A DNA stretch of 64,000 bases from Carnegiea gigantea (GCA_029747015.1 JAKOGI010000836.1:1-64000), one strand, 5' to 3'; positions 27,221 to 41,614 are shown, counted from the first letter of the stretch. A program made the numbers and translations. Notes: generated from the sequence alone by a model not told the origin.

Positions 27221-27624
27221 TTCTCGAATAGGGGTGGCAATGGTGTGGGTTAAGGTTCGGGTTCGGGTTGAGGTTTGGGTTTAGGTCAGGTAAACAATCA
27301 TCCGTATTTATCACCCGTTTTAATCCGCTTCATCCAATCCATCCACCATCCGTAGAAATCTAATCCAATCCATCCGTCGATCCACCATTCGCACATGAAA
27401 ATGAATGGATCGGGTTGTAAACGAATGATGAGAGTTTATATATAATATGAAATTTATATAGAAAAGTAAACTTTGTCTTTTGAAAAGTTTCAAAAATATA
27501 TTTTAGGTATAAGAAACGAATAAATACCATATTCATCATATTAATTTTGACCAAAATTATAGAATTAATAATATTATTGTCCAAAAAATCAGTAAAATTT
27601 AGAGGACAAAAATAAAAAGTAGAC

Positions 27625-30600
27625 TGTAACTCCCCCAGCCTCTAGGGCCAAAAGCGTTATGTTTTCTTAGCTTTCTACCTAAATTCTGGGACAAAATGGA
27701 TAGAATTTTCCCTAAAAACTGGCCGTTTCCAGACTATAAGCCTTGCAACAAATCCCTGCAATTACACGGAAGCGTAAAACATTTAAAAGCAGCTCAACGG
27801 CCACACGCCGGAGTTCACAACTCAACGAGTCACTCGCTCGGAATACACCAACCAGATTAATTCAAGAATAAAGAAGAAAGGGAAGATACAACTCAACGGT
27901 TCACACAACCGAAGTATTGGGGTTTACATCCCAAAACATAACTAACTTTAAAAGAGAAGACATCTAACTATTTAGATGGTTGGCTCATACGGCCATACAG
28001 AGCGACCTTTATACCATATGCATTACATGAACTAGCATAATTGTTTACAGACGTTTATAAACTAAGAATACTGTACATGGCTTCGTTAAAAATATAAGTA
28101 GGCACATATGACTCTTTTTCAATCGAGGGCAACTTCAACTCTGCATAAGAGGCTTGACTTTCACCTGTCACAAAGAAAACCTGGGGAAAAGGCGATAGAG
28201 TAGTAGGATGAGCAACCACACGTTCAGTGAGTGTCCCCCAACCCCTTAAAACCAAAACCATTGCAGGCAGTAATATCTTTACTAGTCACATAGCACGTAT
28301 CCATACTTTACTATCATATTAGGTATTCATAAAATTCTTATGGAAACATCACTAACCATAAACTTCACTTTAGGCACTCAAACTCATTTCTAGGTCTCTA
28401 AATAACCAAACTTCTTTACTACCAGGCAGTCAAACACTTAAACAAGGGACGAGGCTAAGTACAGAAACTTTCTTTTTCATAAACATAACTTCTTGGCATT
28501 CTATTCCAACTATGCATGAAACCCTATTTATATGATGTGCACATAAGGTTATTTCTTTTCAGAATCATACTCTTCTTGGCATTTCATTCGTATGGTATGC
28601 ATAAGATACACACATTTCAAGTCTTAATCAATTCTCATTTATAGGATATGCATGAAATATGCTCATAAGACTTACTTCTCATATTCGTATCTTACTTAGC
28701 ATCTCATTCATAAGTTAAACTTAGAACATGCACATGTCATACACGGGAAGCTTTCTTTCTTTTACTGAAAATACTTCATTTAGCCTCTTGAGGCTAAAAA
28801 CTCTTCTCTTAGCCTCTTGAGGCTCACATTCTTTTAAAAGAATCTCTTTCATCTTGATCTCATAATGACCCTTAAAAACTTTCTTTCTGAAATACTTAAA
28901 AAGGCAAAACGTCAACTGCTTTTCTTATTTAATAAGAAACTACTCTGGGCATAGGATCATCATAAAGGGCTGGTTGGGAGAGATCTACACTCAATCCTAG
29001 TGAGATTAACTCACACTAAGCTCTTACTCCCGGGATGGCAACTAACTTTGGGCCTTAACCCTCGTCAGGGTCTCTAGGGATTACTCCCTAGGTTAGAGAT
29101 TCCCCCATTCAAGCAGGTTCACTCTCATCTATTGTCCCTAAGCACTTATCTTAGTCATTTAAACTGGTCATAACGACTAATAAGTTTGCTGCCTCTCACA
29201 GCGAAATCCTTTATCATGCACCTCACGCCTTTGTAAAACTTTTTAGGATTCCCCTGTTCAAACAGGTTCACTCCCAAAACTGTATTCATTTAGTTAAAAT
29301 ATACCATCATGCACTAATATTTATGGCTACTATTATTTCAAAACATGAAGTCCTTCTTTGAAAATCTCACCCTTTTGCACATAATGTAACTTGAGGACAT
29401 GGAAGGGAAGAGGGGGTCCACATGTATCACATTCAAGCACTTCATAATTAATTCATCACAATGAGCCACACATGGCCTCGTAATCCACACAACATCCCAG
29501 ACTCCCTCCTCACAAGCATCGTACCACAAGAACCTCGAACCACTCATAGTTCTTCCTCAAACCATCCAACTACCATCTCGGTTTTCAATTTACAATCTAG
29601 CATCCTAACCATTAGGATATACTGAAAAGCGATACATAAGGTTACGCAATTTACCAATGCTTAACTTACCGAATAAACAGCTAACAATTAGCAGTACGCT
29701 GCAACCAACGATTATAACCATACACTCATATATATATATATAATAGGCATTCATATGATCTTAACTTGAAACGGACGTTTAGCAAGCTAAGTTAAATCAA
29801 CTAAGCATGAAACACGATTACATTCATATATTTCAGTTAAGGGACATAAACATGCTTATTTCGTCATTCAAATATTATTCCAGAGCTGTTTCATAAGCAT
29901 AATACAATCAAATAGACAAGTATCAATTCGAAGTTACATTTAAGCCTATCCATGCCATTCAAGCTTAACTATTCATGCCTTTCAAGCTTAACATGAATCA
30001 AGTCTCTATTTAAATATAAAACGATTCACTTCGAAGTTTATAAACAACCATGGAACGACTAAACTTTCATACACGTTGATTTTAAACACTTACAATTCAC
30101 TTTGAAATTAACCAACGATTATGAAATAACTAGGCAATTTATACGTTAATTCTAAATAATTACGACTCATTTTGAAGTTCATATATGATTATGATTCATA
30201 TATGTTTATGATTCATATACGATTATGACACGACTAATCATATATACGTTAATTCTAAGCGTTTATAATTCATTTCGAATGACATCTCCAGGCATGAACG
30301 AAGTAAATAAATTCGAATCTAAGCTAAACATACTTACCTTACTTCGAATTAAAACTTTCAGCTTGAATTAACTAAATTGATTCGAATCGAAGCTAAACAT
30401 ACATAATTCGTTTCAAATTCATATTTCAGGCATAATCTACGTCAATTAACTCGAATTGAAGCTAAACAAATATAAACCATTTCGAATTAATATTTCTGGT
30501 ATAATTTACGTCAATTGATTCGAATGAAAGCTAAACATATGTAAGTCAATTTGAATTACCATTTTAAGTATAACTTACATCAATTGATTCGAATGGTACT

Positions 30601-32013
30601 AAACATATGTAAATCAATTCGAATTACCATTTCAAGTATAACTTACGTCAATTGGTTCGAATGGAAGCTAAACATATGTAAGTCAATTCGAATTACCATT
30701 TCAAGTATAACTTACGTCAATTGATTCGAATGGAAGCTAAACATATGTAAGTCAATTCGAATTACCATTTCAAGTATAACTTACGTCAATTGATTCGAAT
30801 GGAAGCTAAACATATGTAAATCAATTCGAATTAACATTTCAAGCATAATTCATCTAAATTGACTCGAATCGAAGCTAAACATATATAAATCACTTCGAAA
30901 TTAAATCTCATGCATGAACTAACACAATTGATCCACTTCGAAGCTAAGCATGTATGTTTCATCTCAAAATCCAATCTCAGATAGCACATTCTAACAAATT
31001 TGGCTACGCTAGTCTAACATGCAACATCGATTTTGCTAAAACGTTTGTGAAATTAATACTAATTTAGGATGCGAGGAACACCCACCTCGATTCCACGCTA
31101 GAGATACGCGATTTAGCTTGAATTGAGGCCAAAAATCGAACATCAACACTCAGTTACTCCTCTGCTCTTCGTGCGTGACTCGACCTAACCCAAACCCAAA
31201 AACCCAACTCGCGATTTCTGAGGAATTTAGGCACAATTGAGATGGAGTTAGGGAGAGAATCCAATTTATAGAAGAGAAGAGGTTCGAAACTCACCTTGCA
31301 TGCCTGTGAATTTTGTTCAAGCGTCGACCCTGCCCGCGCTGAATTCGGCCAAATCGTGGCCGATTTTCACTCAACCACCGTGCAGAGGTGGTCGCCGGCG
31401 CCTGGGTGAGGAGGGACAGGGTTGAATTTCAGTAGTTGAGGTGCGTGGGAGGCATGGAGAGGCTGAGCTTGCTGGTTCTGTGAGAATAGCGAAGGAGGAC
31501 AGAGAGGTCACGAGGAAGAAGAGGAAAAATGTCTGGGTTTTCTTTTGGGGGGAAATTTCACGCGTGCCTGACCCCTTTCGCCCCTCTCTCTCTCTCTTTT
31601 TTTTTTTTACTCAAGCTGATCAGTAATTAGCACCGCTAGTCTAGTTCGTATCCCGAACTCTAAACCCGAATCACTAATACAACCTTCTATTGACTATTCG
31701 TTCCCAAATATGTCAAGGTTCAATTTTCATAAACCTCAAAACTAATTCTAAGGTTAACAACCTACTCACATTCGGGAAACGACTAAATAATCAAATAACG
31801 ACTAAATTAAACTATTGGTATAATCTAAAGGCACAAATAGCACGAATTAACTTTGAAATCAATAATAGCAATAATGATCTCTTTTTAATAAAATTATAAC
31901 TCTCAAAAGCACATCGATAATAATTTAACTCGTAAAGTTAATAAAAATACGAATTTATAACGTAAAAAGTAAGATAGTCAGGCTAACCTAAAATAAAGAA
32001 AGCGGGGCTTACA
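27625..32013 (-). mobile_element. Giant solo LTR (4,389 bp), probably Gypsy, minus orientation
   Basis: The element begins TGTAACTCCC and ends GGGGCTTACA (TG...CA, extended inverted ends TGTAA/TTACA). It is flanked by a perfect 5-bp duplication TAGAC at 27,620-27,624 and 32,014-32,018. There is no polyprotein, primer site or second copy inside, so it is a solo LTR. A TATAAAT box on the minus strand near 31,266-31,272 and a CT-rich tract suggest the promoter runs on the minus strand. LTRs this long occur in Tekay/Del or Ogre-like Gypsy elements; the lineage is inference. Confidence 0.65.
30285..30960. repeat. 69-bp tandem repeat array inside the solo LTR
   Basis: About nine units carry 'gattcgaatggaagctaaac', 'atatgta', 'caattcgaattacc' and 'tataacttacgtcaatt'. 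The central four or five units (30,540-30,840) are nearly identical, with an exact 69-base period (for example 30,652, 30,721 and 30,790). The outer units are degenerate. Confidence 0.85.
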
Positions 32014-32517
32014 TAGACAGACTGTAAATAGGAGATAAACAAGTAGATAACTAAGCCGGTGATGGATCGAATGGCAGGTGTGATGGATCAGATGGATCCA
32101 ATCAAATCAGTCAAAGCATCATCCATCATCCATCCATCATTCATATATTTCGAACTTTCACTCGCTTTTTCAGGTCAGGTCGAATGGATATCTATCGGGT
32201 GCGGGTGTAATTGTTACTCCTATTCTTGAAGAATTTTGCAACCCTACATATCGCTTCAATGTACTTAGCAATTGTCATAAGGATGAAATTGCATGTCCAA
32301 AAAGCAGAAACGCCCATTAGGGACTCTTAATCAATCTAAAAGTACCTGCATAAGTTTTACTTTTCGCAGTCTTACCATTTGTTCAATTTGCGATTTGCGT
32401 CAGAAATTCGTCCACCGACAAAGTAATTTCTAGTTACAAGATTTCCTCTTTTAGAACACATCCCTTATGCTTTAACACAAAATCATGGCCTAGACTTACT
32501 GAGAATGACATGATAAT

Positions 32518-33156
32518 TGTTGGATAGTTTGTATTCATGAGATATGATTTAGATAATTGGGCATCAAATAAAATGCTTCACATTTGGGTTAAAGTTTGGC
32601 TTGATTTGACTTTGTCTTAATCATATTGACCCTTGTGCACAAGGAAAATGTCAGATAAAGTAAATAGCCCGCATGGTCACAAGAGTGTCTGCTAGTTTTT
32701 TTGGACGCCTGTCGATCGCGGGTTCGATTCCTTGTAGCACATATTATTGAATCAAAAAAGTATTGCCAAATGATAAATTTTGTTTTATGGAGCCAGAAGC
32801 TACCACGGTTGAATCGTGGTACACACCATAGTCTGTGGTATTTTGTCTTTGCCTTTACAAGAAGTGAATGTATCATAAAACTGATTGTGCTTATCCAATT
32901 TTATCAGTTAGAATCGGATAAGACACATTGGTTCGCAGTACCTTTATATATATTCTAGGAAACAAAGAGAATTTATCTGATTTTGCTCTTCAGAAAAATT
33001 CACAAAAGCTTATTGTATCCTGGCGGTGTCTTTGTTGAAATCAAGAGCAATCTTTGTCATATAGGGCAAATAACACTTTAAAGACAATATTATTCACACC
33101 TTAAGCCTTTGCAATTCCTTCATAAATTGTTGTATATATCTTGCATATTTCCAACA
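32518..33156 (+). repeat. Copia 5' LTR (639 bp) with tRNA-like Pol III boxes
   Basis: TG...CA bounded and matching the 3' LTR over its whole length with many substitutions and small indels. An A-box-like TAGCCCGCATGG (32,665-32,676) and an exact B-box GGTTCGATTCC (32,721-32,731) lie inside at tRNA-like spacing. The bases just after the LTR contain only a weak primer-site remnant (GGTAT at 33,164-33,168). Confidence 0.9.
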
Positions 33157-33172
33157 ATTTTAAGGTATTATT

Positions 33173-34557
33173 ATGGCTAATTCCTCATCCATTGCATCTT
33201 TCGAAGTCTTGAACCAAGACTTTGTTAAACTGCATCGTTTTTAATGGCATAAACTTCAATCGTTGGAAAGACAAGATAATGTTTCTACTCACTGCTTTGA
33301 ATATCGTGTATGTTCTCAACCCCAAATTGGAGGCTATTTCTGAAGCCTCTCAAGGTGCTTCACTGGAAGAGAAGGCAAAGGTTACAGATTTGAAGAAGAA
33401 GTGTCAAGAAGATGAGTATGTGTGTCGTGGACATATTCTCAACACTCTGTCAGACTACCTCTATGATCTCTACATGCCAATCTCTTCTCCCAACAAAATT
33501 TGGAAGGCATTGGAGACTAAGTATAAAGGCAAGGTACTGACAAATTTCTGAGTATGAAATTTTTAGAATTTAAAATGTTGGATTCAATCCCAATACTTGA
33601 CCAAGTGCATGAGTTGCAAGTCTTGGTCAATAGACTTCGTGATTTAAAGGTGGTTCAACTCGAGGTTTTTCAAGTGGGAGCGATCATATCAAAATTGCCT
33701 TCCACTTAGAATGACGACAGGAAGAAGCTTCCTCATATGCAAGAAGACTTCACAGTAGAGAAAATCATGAGATATCTCCGAATTGAGGAGGAGACTCGGA
33801 AAAGAGATGCCTCAGATTTTCCAGATAGTTCTAGTGTGAACTATGTGATGAAAAGCCCAAGAAAAAACAACAAGAGGAAAGCACCCAAGAGTATTAACAA
33901 TAATAAAAATAAGAATGACAAGAAAAACAATTGTAAGTGCTATGATTGTAATAAAAAAGGGCACTACATAAAGGATTGTAAACTTGGCAAGAAATTGAAA
34001 AGGGATGCTTCTCAAGCCAAGGCTAACTTGGTTGAAAATGAAAATCAAGAATTTGCTGCTATGGTCACTTGTCTCAAAGGCTTACAAATTGGCATGGTGA
34101 CTGAAGTTCATATGGCCACCACCAAATCTATGGGGTGGTGGATAGACTCTGGTGCTAGTATGCATATTTGCAGTGACATGGCACAATTCAAGAGTTATAC
34201 GGAAGCCATTGACAAGAAAGTGCTAATGAGAAACCATTCTGAGGCCAAGGTTCTTGAACAAGGCACCGTGGAACTTCAACTCACTTCGGGAAAGAAGTTA
34301 ACCTTGAAGAATGTGTTTCATGTTCCTGAAATTAGAAAGAATCTTGTATCTGCTTTTCTACTTTGTAAGAATGGTTTTAAAATCGTTCTAGAATCTGATG
34401 GCATGTTTGTGGGTAAGGGGTACACCAATGATGGCATGTTCAAACTCAATCTTGATGGAATCAATGAAATAAATGATGTTTCTGTTTACTCTGTGGATCC
34501 TTCTTCTTTGTGGCATGCTAGATTGGCACACTTAAGTTTTTTCATCTTTGCAATATA
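33173..34557 (+). pseudogene. Copia gag and protease region
   Basis: The ATG at 33,173 opens a short frame that stops at 33,242-33,244. Gag continues in another frame with NGINFNRWKDKI, typical of Copia gag. Further frameshifts occur near 33,550 and 33,710. A CCHC knuckle CYDCNKKGHYIKDC lies near 33,940-33,980. The protease motif WIDSGAS keeps its catalytic Asp (codon at 34,145). The pre-integrase motif LWHARLAHLS follows. The region ends where the Helitron-like element interrupts it. Confidence 0.9.
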
Positions 34558-35384
34558 CTAGGGTTATACCCTTGCGATGTAAGGACATAATTCAAACTTT
34601 TTTAAATGTATTCATAACATAATAGATAATTTATTTTCGAATAGTAAAAATAAATCGATGTGTCAGATTATTTAATTATCAAAAATTGAATACTTTCCTA
34701 GATTCTTTTTTGTTGTAACATCTTCTCCATTCTTAATTTGAACTCACTTTTTTATTTTATTTGTTCAGTTTTTCACTGTTAAACATTATATTTTTGGAGA
34801 ATAAATTTTATTACCAAATAGTAACAACTATATGACATTGGATCACTTTAATATAAAGAATTGATATTGCATTATAAAATAATTATTTTTTTGAGTTATC
34901 ATTATTTCTTTTTCTTTTTGCATCAAATTATTTTAAATTCCTTTTATATATGTATCATAATTATTTATTTACTATTGTTTAAAAATTATCTAATATATGA
35001 AATGTCTTTTTTTTTGTGGGCAAGTTTTAGTAGATAAAATGGATCAACTTTTTTTATTTATAATTTAATAAAAATTATATTATCTTCTTACTAATAACTA
35101 CATAAGATATGTCAAAAGTGCATGCAGGAATTTTGGTCAATTGTTATTTTAAATTCAATTAAATATAAATAAGTAATAAAAACGTGTCAATTTTAAAGGT
35201 AATAATAATTTTATAACAACATAATTATTGTTTTTTGAGTTATTATGGTGTCTTTTATTTTTTTTCCTTTTAGATCACTTAAAATTCCTTTGTTTTCATA
35301 ATATAATTATTTATTTACTATTTTCTTGTCAAAATTTTCTAACATCTGTAACATCTATTTTTATGGGCAAACTTTATGGACCAC

Positions 35385-37062
35385 TGATGTGGATTTTATA
35401 TGTATGTTTTAAAATCCTTTTTACTTGCAAGTGCACAAGGTTAATTATAGACTAGCGAGTATTGGGGTGTCGATCCCGTGGGGAACAATAGTGATTCTTA
35501 AACTTAACCTTTCCGATTATAAAGAATAATCACAATTTTATGAGTTCGATTATCAATATAATTTAAGGAATAAAAGAAGAGTGAGTAGCAAAGTAGAGAG
35601 AATTCAAATGGGAGAAAAATCTAGGACTTCGGATTTCACCTTTTATGCCAATATTAATTATTAATTCAAATGGGGATTCAATTTATCTCTTGTTCAACCT
35701 AAGCTACAAGCATTAGGTCATAAATTAAAAAGATGATTATAATTACAAAGTGACATAATTTACCTAGTGGTTTAGCATGAATTATTCTTTTTAGACATAA
35801 CTCATCTAATTTCTAGTATAAATTATTCAATTTAAACAATTATAATTTTAAGTCCAATTACATAATCATCATATTAGCCTACAAGGTCTAATATTCATTT
35901 GAGATAGCAAATTAAACTAGTGTCATCAACATGATTAAACATTAGTATTAAAATGCATGAGTAGATGATGATCAAATGTAAACTCAAGATTATGCAAAAG
36001 AGACAAGAACAACCCCATAAGAATTTAGCAAAATAATATTATTACCAAGGATCCATCCTAATCCTAGAATGAGTAGTTTAGCCGGCCATAGTTAGCAAAA
36101 ACACCATTGGAATTGGTATATTTCACTTCCTATGTCCAAACCTTATACTCAATCATACAAAATTATGAAACTTAGTGTAAACTCTTAAAGTTGACTCACA
36201 AATGAGATGAGATGAGAAGAGAAAAATAGCTAATGAAGCTTATTTTCTTCCAAACCTCTCAACCCAAATTGTTTTGTCTTCCAAAGATTCTCTCTAGAAA
36301 AATAAAAGATGGAAGAATAAGAAGATGCTTGAGTAAGAGAGTGGATGAATGTGTGTGTGTCCTTTTTCCCTCAACCTTGGCCCCTTTTATAGTGGAAAAT
36401 CCACCCCTTAGGATACCCCCAAAATTAATGGAAATTAATTCCAATTAATTTGGGATGTTACATGCATGGTTATGGCTAGTCATAAGTATAATATTAATTT
36501 GCTTAATTGCTTTGACTAGGTAAACAATTGATCATGTGGAGAATAGAGATAAAGAGTAGATGAGTTGATGTTGGCTTGGACTTGCTGGGAGGCACGACTG
36601 GGCAGCAGCATGGGCCCACACGGAAAGAAAGGAGAGAAGGAAAAAATGAAGGGGGAGGCAAGCTAGAGCCACTGGGCTGTCAAAACAGGCCCAAACGGAG
36701 GGAGAGAAGAAGTGTGGGAATGAGGAGGAGAAAGCTGGTGCTGGGCCAAGCTCAGGCGGAGGAAAAAAAAAGAGAGAGAGAGAGGAGGCTGGGTTGGAGT
36801 TTAACAATGGGCCGCGATGCACAGGCCCAAGCATGGCTGCCTTGCGCTTCTTCTTTCCTTCTTTTGGGCTCTTGGACTTGGACTTTAGGCATTGCACTTG
36901 TGAAAAATCCAAGTAAAATTGAACAACTCCTCCCAAATTCTTTCATTTTATTTCTACCTGAAAATCATATAAAATATGCATTATTTTCCATAAAAATATA
37001 TTTCAAAGACATAAAAGTAGGTGCAATGAAGGAGAAAGTTATATATAAAATATGAATTGTCA
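35385..37062 (-). repeat. Gypsy LTR (about 1.68 kb) inside the Helitron-like element
   Basis: On the minus strand it begins TGACAATTC after the polypurine-type GGTGTGGGAGAG and ends CCACATCA. It contains a TATAAAAGG box (36,383-36,391, minus strand). The end segment with GCAAGTGCA and 'gggatcgacacccc' wording is typical of Athila/Tat-type LTRs. It pairs with the Gypsy coding fragment upstream on the same strand; no second LTR remains. Confidence 0.65.
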
Positions 37063-38134
37063 ACTCTCCCACACCAAGACTTTGCTAGTCCTCGAGCAAA
37101 GAATATCATTAATGCATATATTCATTTAAACCATCAAGTAGAACAAGATTAAGGAAGAAAATCAAGTGATCTAACTATGAATGTCCACTCCAAATCACAT
37201 ATATCAATTCACTACCAGCCCACAACTCATTATCAAAGATTTCCAATTCCGACCAAGTCAATAGGCCAAAATTCAAGCAAATTAAGTACACAACGAAACC
37301 AAGTAGTAAACCATAAGCACAAAATTTCACCCCACATAACAAAAATCACCAGAGCATTTTTCAAAATCGAGTCCCCAATGCCAAATCAAATGATTATTTT
37401 TTTTATTTTGTTTTTTTTTGGTGAGCTTTTCTATTTTCATAAGTTACTTGATTTCATGTGCTTTCTTAGTGGATAAAGATATGAATAATGATAACACTCA
37501 GAGAAATACTTAGTACATATTCAGGCAATTAAAGATATGGACATAGATAGGACCTGAACATTGGTACCGAAAGCATAACTTAATTAATTTCATTTATTTG
37601 ATTTTTGTTTTTTTTTTTTGATTGAAAAGTCAATGGGAAACTCAATGGTTAACGAATACTCATCACGACATTATAAATAGGGTTACATCTCATACTCAAA
37701 ATTGATTACATAGTGACATTAGCACAGCAAAAATTTTGGCCTTCAACTAGTCAAGGCTAGAAATAATCTCTAATGAGCATGGGTCACATGAATCAAATCC
37801 ATATAATAGGAATAAGACATGCACAATTAGGACACTCAATCTCTTCCCAAAATCAAATTCACCCATAAATTTTCAAGTTTAATCTTTCTCAAAATTTTCA
37901 TTTTGCCTTCCCCCCACACCTAAACCTCACATTGTCCTCAATGTAGAAAACAATAAGATAAAGAAAAATGGAGAAAAGAGCAATACAACCTGATAGCACG
38001 AGAAAAGTTGTTTCCATGTAAGCAAAGCAATCACACTCCCAAAGCGCCTTCACAACCATTACCAACCTAAAAAGATTGGGTTGCCTTCCAACAAACGCTA
38101 AGTTTAATGTCTTCAGCCAGACAATGCCCCACCA

Positions 38135-39835
38135 CTAATCACAGTAGACAGGGTCGACCAAGTTGATGGATTCAATCAAACTAGGGTTAATATCATGAGT
38201 CACAACAGGTTTCAAACGTTGACCATTAACCATAAGAACTCTACCATCTTGAGGATTCAAAATTTGAACTGCCCCAGAGGGAAACACTTGTTGGACAACA
38301 AAAGGACCATCCCATCTAGATCTCAACTTGCCAGGAAACAGTTTAAGCTTAGAGTTAAAAAGCCAAACCTTTTGATTAGGTTCAAAAGATTTACGAGAAA
38401 TCGTTTTATCATGAAAAGCTTTGGTTTTGGCTTTATAAATCTTAGCATTCTCATAGGCTTCGTTACGCAACTCTTCCAACTCATTTAATTCAAGCCTACG
38501 GTTAGAACCTGCTTGTTTCATATCAAAATTAAAAGTTTTAATAGCCCAAAAAGCATGGTGTTCTAACTCAACCGGCAAGTGACAAGCCTTACCAAAAAGA
38601 AGCCGGTAAGGAGACATCCCAATGGGAGTCTTATAAGCAGTACGATAGGCCCAAAGAGCATCATGCAATCTCAAAGACCAGTCTTTTCTATCAGGTCGTA
38701 CCGTTTTTTCTAGGATAGACTAAATTTTACGATTTGACACCTCAACTTGACCACTAGTCTGAGGATGATAAGGAGTAGCTACTTTATGAGTCACAGAATA
38801 CTTCCTAAGCAAAGCCTCAAAAGATCGATGACAAAAGTGACTCCCTCCATCACTAATAAGGGCTCTAGGGGTTCCACATCGACAGAAAATGTACTCTTTC
38901 ACAAACTTGACCACAACTTTGTGGTCATTAGTCCTAGTAGCTTGAGCTTCCACCCACTTTGATACATAATCAACAGCAACCAATATGTATACAAAGCCAA
39001 AAGATGGGGGAAAGGGACCCATGAAATCAATGCCCCACACATCAAAATATTTCAACAAGCAGAATAGGGGAAAGGGGCATCATATCACGACGGGACAGGG
39101 CACCCGTACGTTGACAACGCTCACAGGCAAGACAGAATTTGTGAGCATCTCTAAACAGAGTGGGCCAAAAGAACCCACTTTGTAGGACTTTAACAGCTGT
39201 CCTACGACCTCCAAAGTGACCACCACAAGCATAAGAGTGACAAAATATGAGAATACTATGGATTTCACTCTCGGGGACACATCGTCGTACCACTTGGTCA
39301 GGGCAATGTTTGAAAAGATAAGGATCTTCCCAATAGTAATGTCTTACCTGCGAGAAAAACCTATCGTTCTCTTGTTTGGACCAGTGAGGAGGAATCTTCC
39401 TAGTGACGAGGGAGTTCACAATGTGAGCAAACCAAGGGAGAAGGGCACGTGACACAGCAAATAGTTGCTCATCAGGAAAGTGGTCAGAAAATCGAACTGA
39501 GTCATCAATATACTCAGTAAGGATTCGAGACAAGTGGTCTGCAACAGAGTTTTCAGAACCTTTCCTATCTTTTATTTCAATATCAAACTCTTGGAGCAAC
39601 AAAATCCATCTAATGAGTCTTGGCTTAGTGTCATTCTTAGCCAATAAGTGTTTTAATGCAGCATGATCAGTAAACACAATCACTTTAGAACACAAAAGGT
39701 ACGGACGAAATTTATCAAGTGCAAATACAACAGCTAGCAACTCTTTCTCAGTAGTAGAATAATTCTTTTGAGCATCAGTGAGAGTTCTACTAGTATAGTA
39801 TATGACATGAGGCATTCTATTGACCCTTTGACCTT
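38135..39835 (-). pseudogene. Truncated Gypsy RNase H and integrase (Athila/Tat-like)
   Basis: The minus strand encodes RNase H (HVIYYTSRTLTDAQKNYSTT, TDHAALKHLL) and an HHCC finger ending CERCQRTG. An integrase core follows with [13 protein letters not shown] and [13 protein letters not shown], then the C-terminal domain with [20 protein letters not shown]. The wording GIDFMGPF and YVSKWVEAQ is that of non-chromovirus (Athila/Tat) Gypsy elements. It has a frameshift near 39,050 and a stop near 38,718. Gag, protease and RT are absent: the sequence breaks off at about 39,835, inside the RT-RNase H junction. Confidence 0.85.
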
Positions 39836-40041
39836 TTGAATTTATTAATGCAATGAATATTTTATTATAGTATATTAATAAATATATAAGATATGCAAAA
39901 AGTCATTTTTAAAAATAAATATAGCATTGCATTAGTTAAATCATAAATGGACATTTATGTAGCTAATTAATTCTACATGGCATTACATATGGCATCCTAA
40001 GTGGCATGACACATGGCACTCATATGTTGATTCCATCCAAC

Positions 40042-40855
<814 letters not shown>

Positions 40856-41606
40856 TAAGGATGGCAGTATAGTCCGAATTCGATGCAAATCTGACCCGAG
40901 CTGAGGTAAAATTATTCGATTCGAATCCGATAAAAATTAATCCGATTCAGAATCCAATAAAAATAATCTGAATCCAACTCCGATCCGAGCAGATTTAGAG
41001 GAGAGTCCATCCGATCCGATTAACATCCGATCCGATATCTTTTTTTAATAATTTCAACTTTTTTAAAGATAGAAAAATCTTAATATGATAACCCTCAAAA
41101 AATCTGCATAAGGTCTCACTCTATGTGCAGTATACTCTTCTTTCTTAGCTAATTTCCTCTTCTCTCTCGATCTTTTCCTCGCTCTCTCATCGTTGTCAAT
41201 CAAAGTTGTACTTTTTTCCTTTCCTCCCAGCTATTGTATTATTGTCTGTCCCTTTTACTCTAACATGAATTTGCATATTCTCTTTTTCCAACACTTGTTT
41301 ACTTTAACACATTGAAATATTTAATGTAAAAAGTCATTTGACATTAAATAGGTATTTAATATTACACTTACAAGTGAGCAAAAATAAGATTGGAAATAAA
41401 AAATTGTGCAAATATTGAATAAAAATATATAATCAGATTATATCCTATTATAGTAGGATTTAATCTGATCCAAAACCAATCTGAATTCAATTTAACATCT
41501 GATCCGACGGAATCGGATTTGGATTCAGTTTTTAAATCCGATTATTAATTGGATCGGATTTGGATATCTATACAACCGATCCGAATCCGGCCTGTTGCCG
41601 TCCCTA
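40856..41606. mobile_element. hAT-type MITE (751 bp) with perfect 8-bp target duplication
   Basis: The ends are TAAGGATGGCAG and, on the other strand, TAGGGACGGCAA, flanked by identical ACTATAGG at 40,848-40,855 and 41,607-41,614. Subterminal regions are packed with CCGATCCGA/TCGGATCGG words in both orientations, as expected of transposase-binding repeats. The interior is AT-rich and non-coding. It interrupts the Copia integrase-RT linker. Confidence 0.85.
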
Positions 41607-41614
41607 ACTATAGG

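Larger units (their letters stand above)
27229..32222. mobile_element. hAT-type MITE, split by a solo LTR, with 8-bp target duplication
   Basis: The ends are TAGGGGTGGCAATGG and, on the other strand, TAGGAGTAACAATTACACC. They are flanked by TTCTCGAA (27,221-27,228) and TTCTTGAA (32,223-32,230), an 8-bp duplication with one mismatch, the hallmark of hAT transposons. Subterminal regions carry repeated ATCCATC/GATGGAT words. Without the nested LTR the element is about 600 bp and non-coding. Confidence 0.7.

Noticed and set aside
28055..29547. Several 60-70-codon minus-strand frames in the solo LTR
   Set aside because: Short, no domain, and located in a non-coding LTR.
30285..30960. Regular direct repeats that could suggest a CRISPR array
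   Set aside because: Units are contiguous 69-bp tandem repeats without unique spacers, in a plant nuclear LTR.
32665..32731. A functional tRNA gene from the A and B boxes
   Set aside because: No acceptor-stem pairing or cloverleaf can be formed around the boxes, and the paired LTR copy is decayed. Kept only as a finding on Pol III-like boxes.
36532..37055. Overlapping 130-160-codon frames on both strands
   Set aside because: They lie inside a Gypsy LTR, are purine/pyrimidine-biased and show no domain. They are chance frames.
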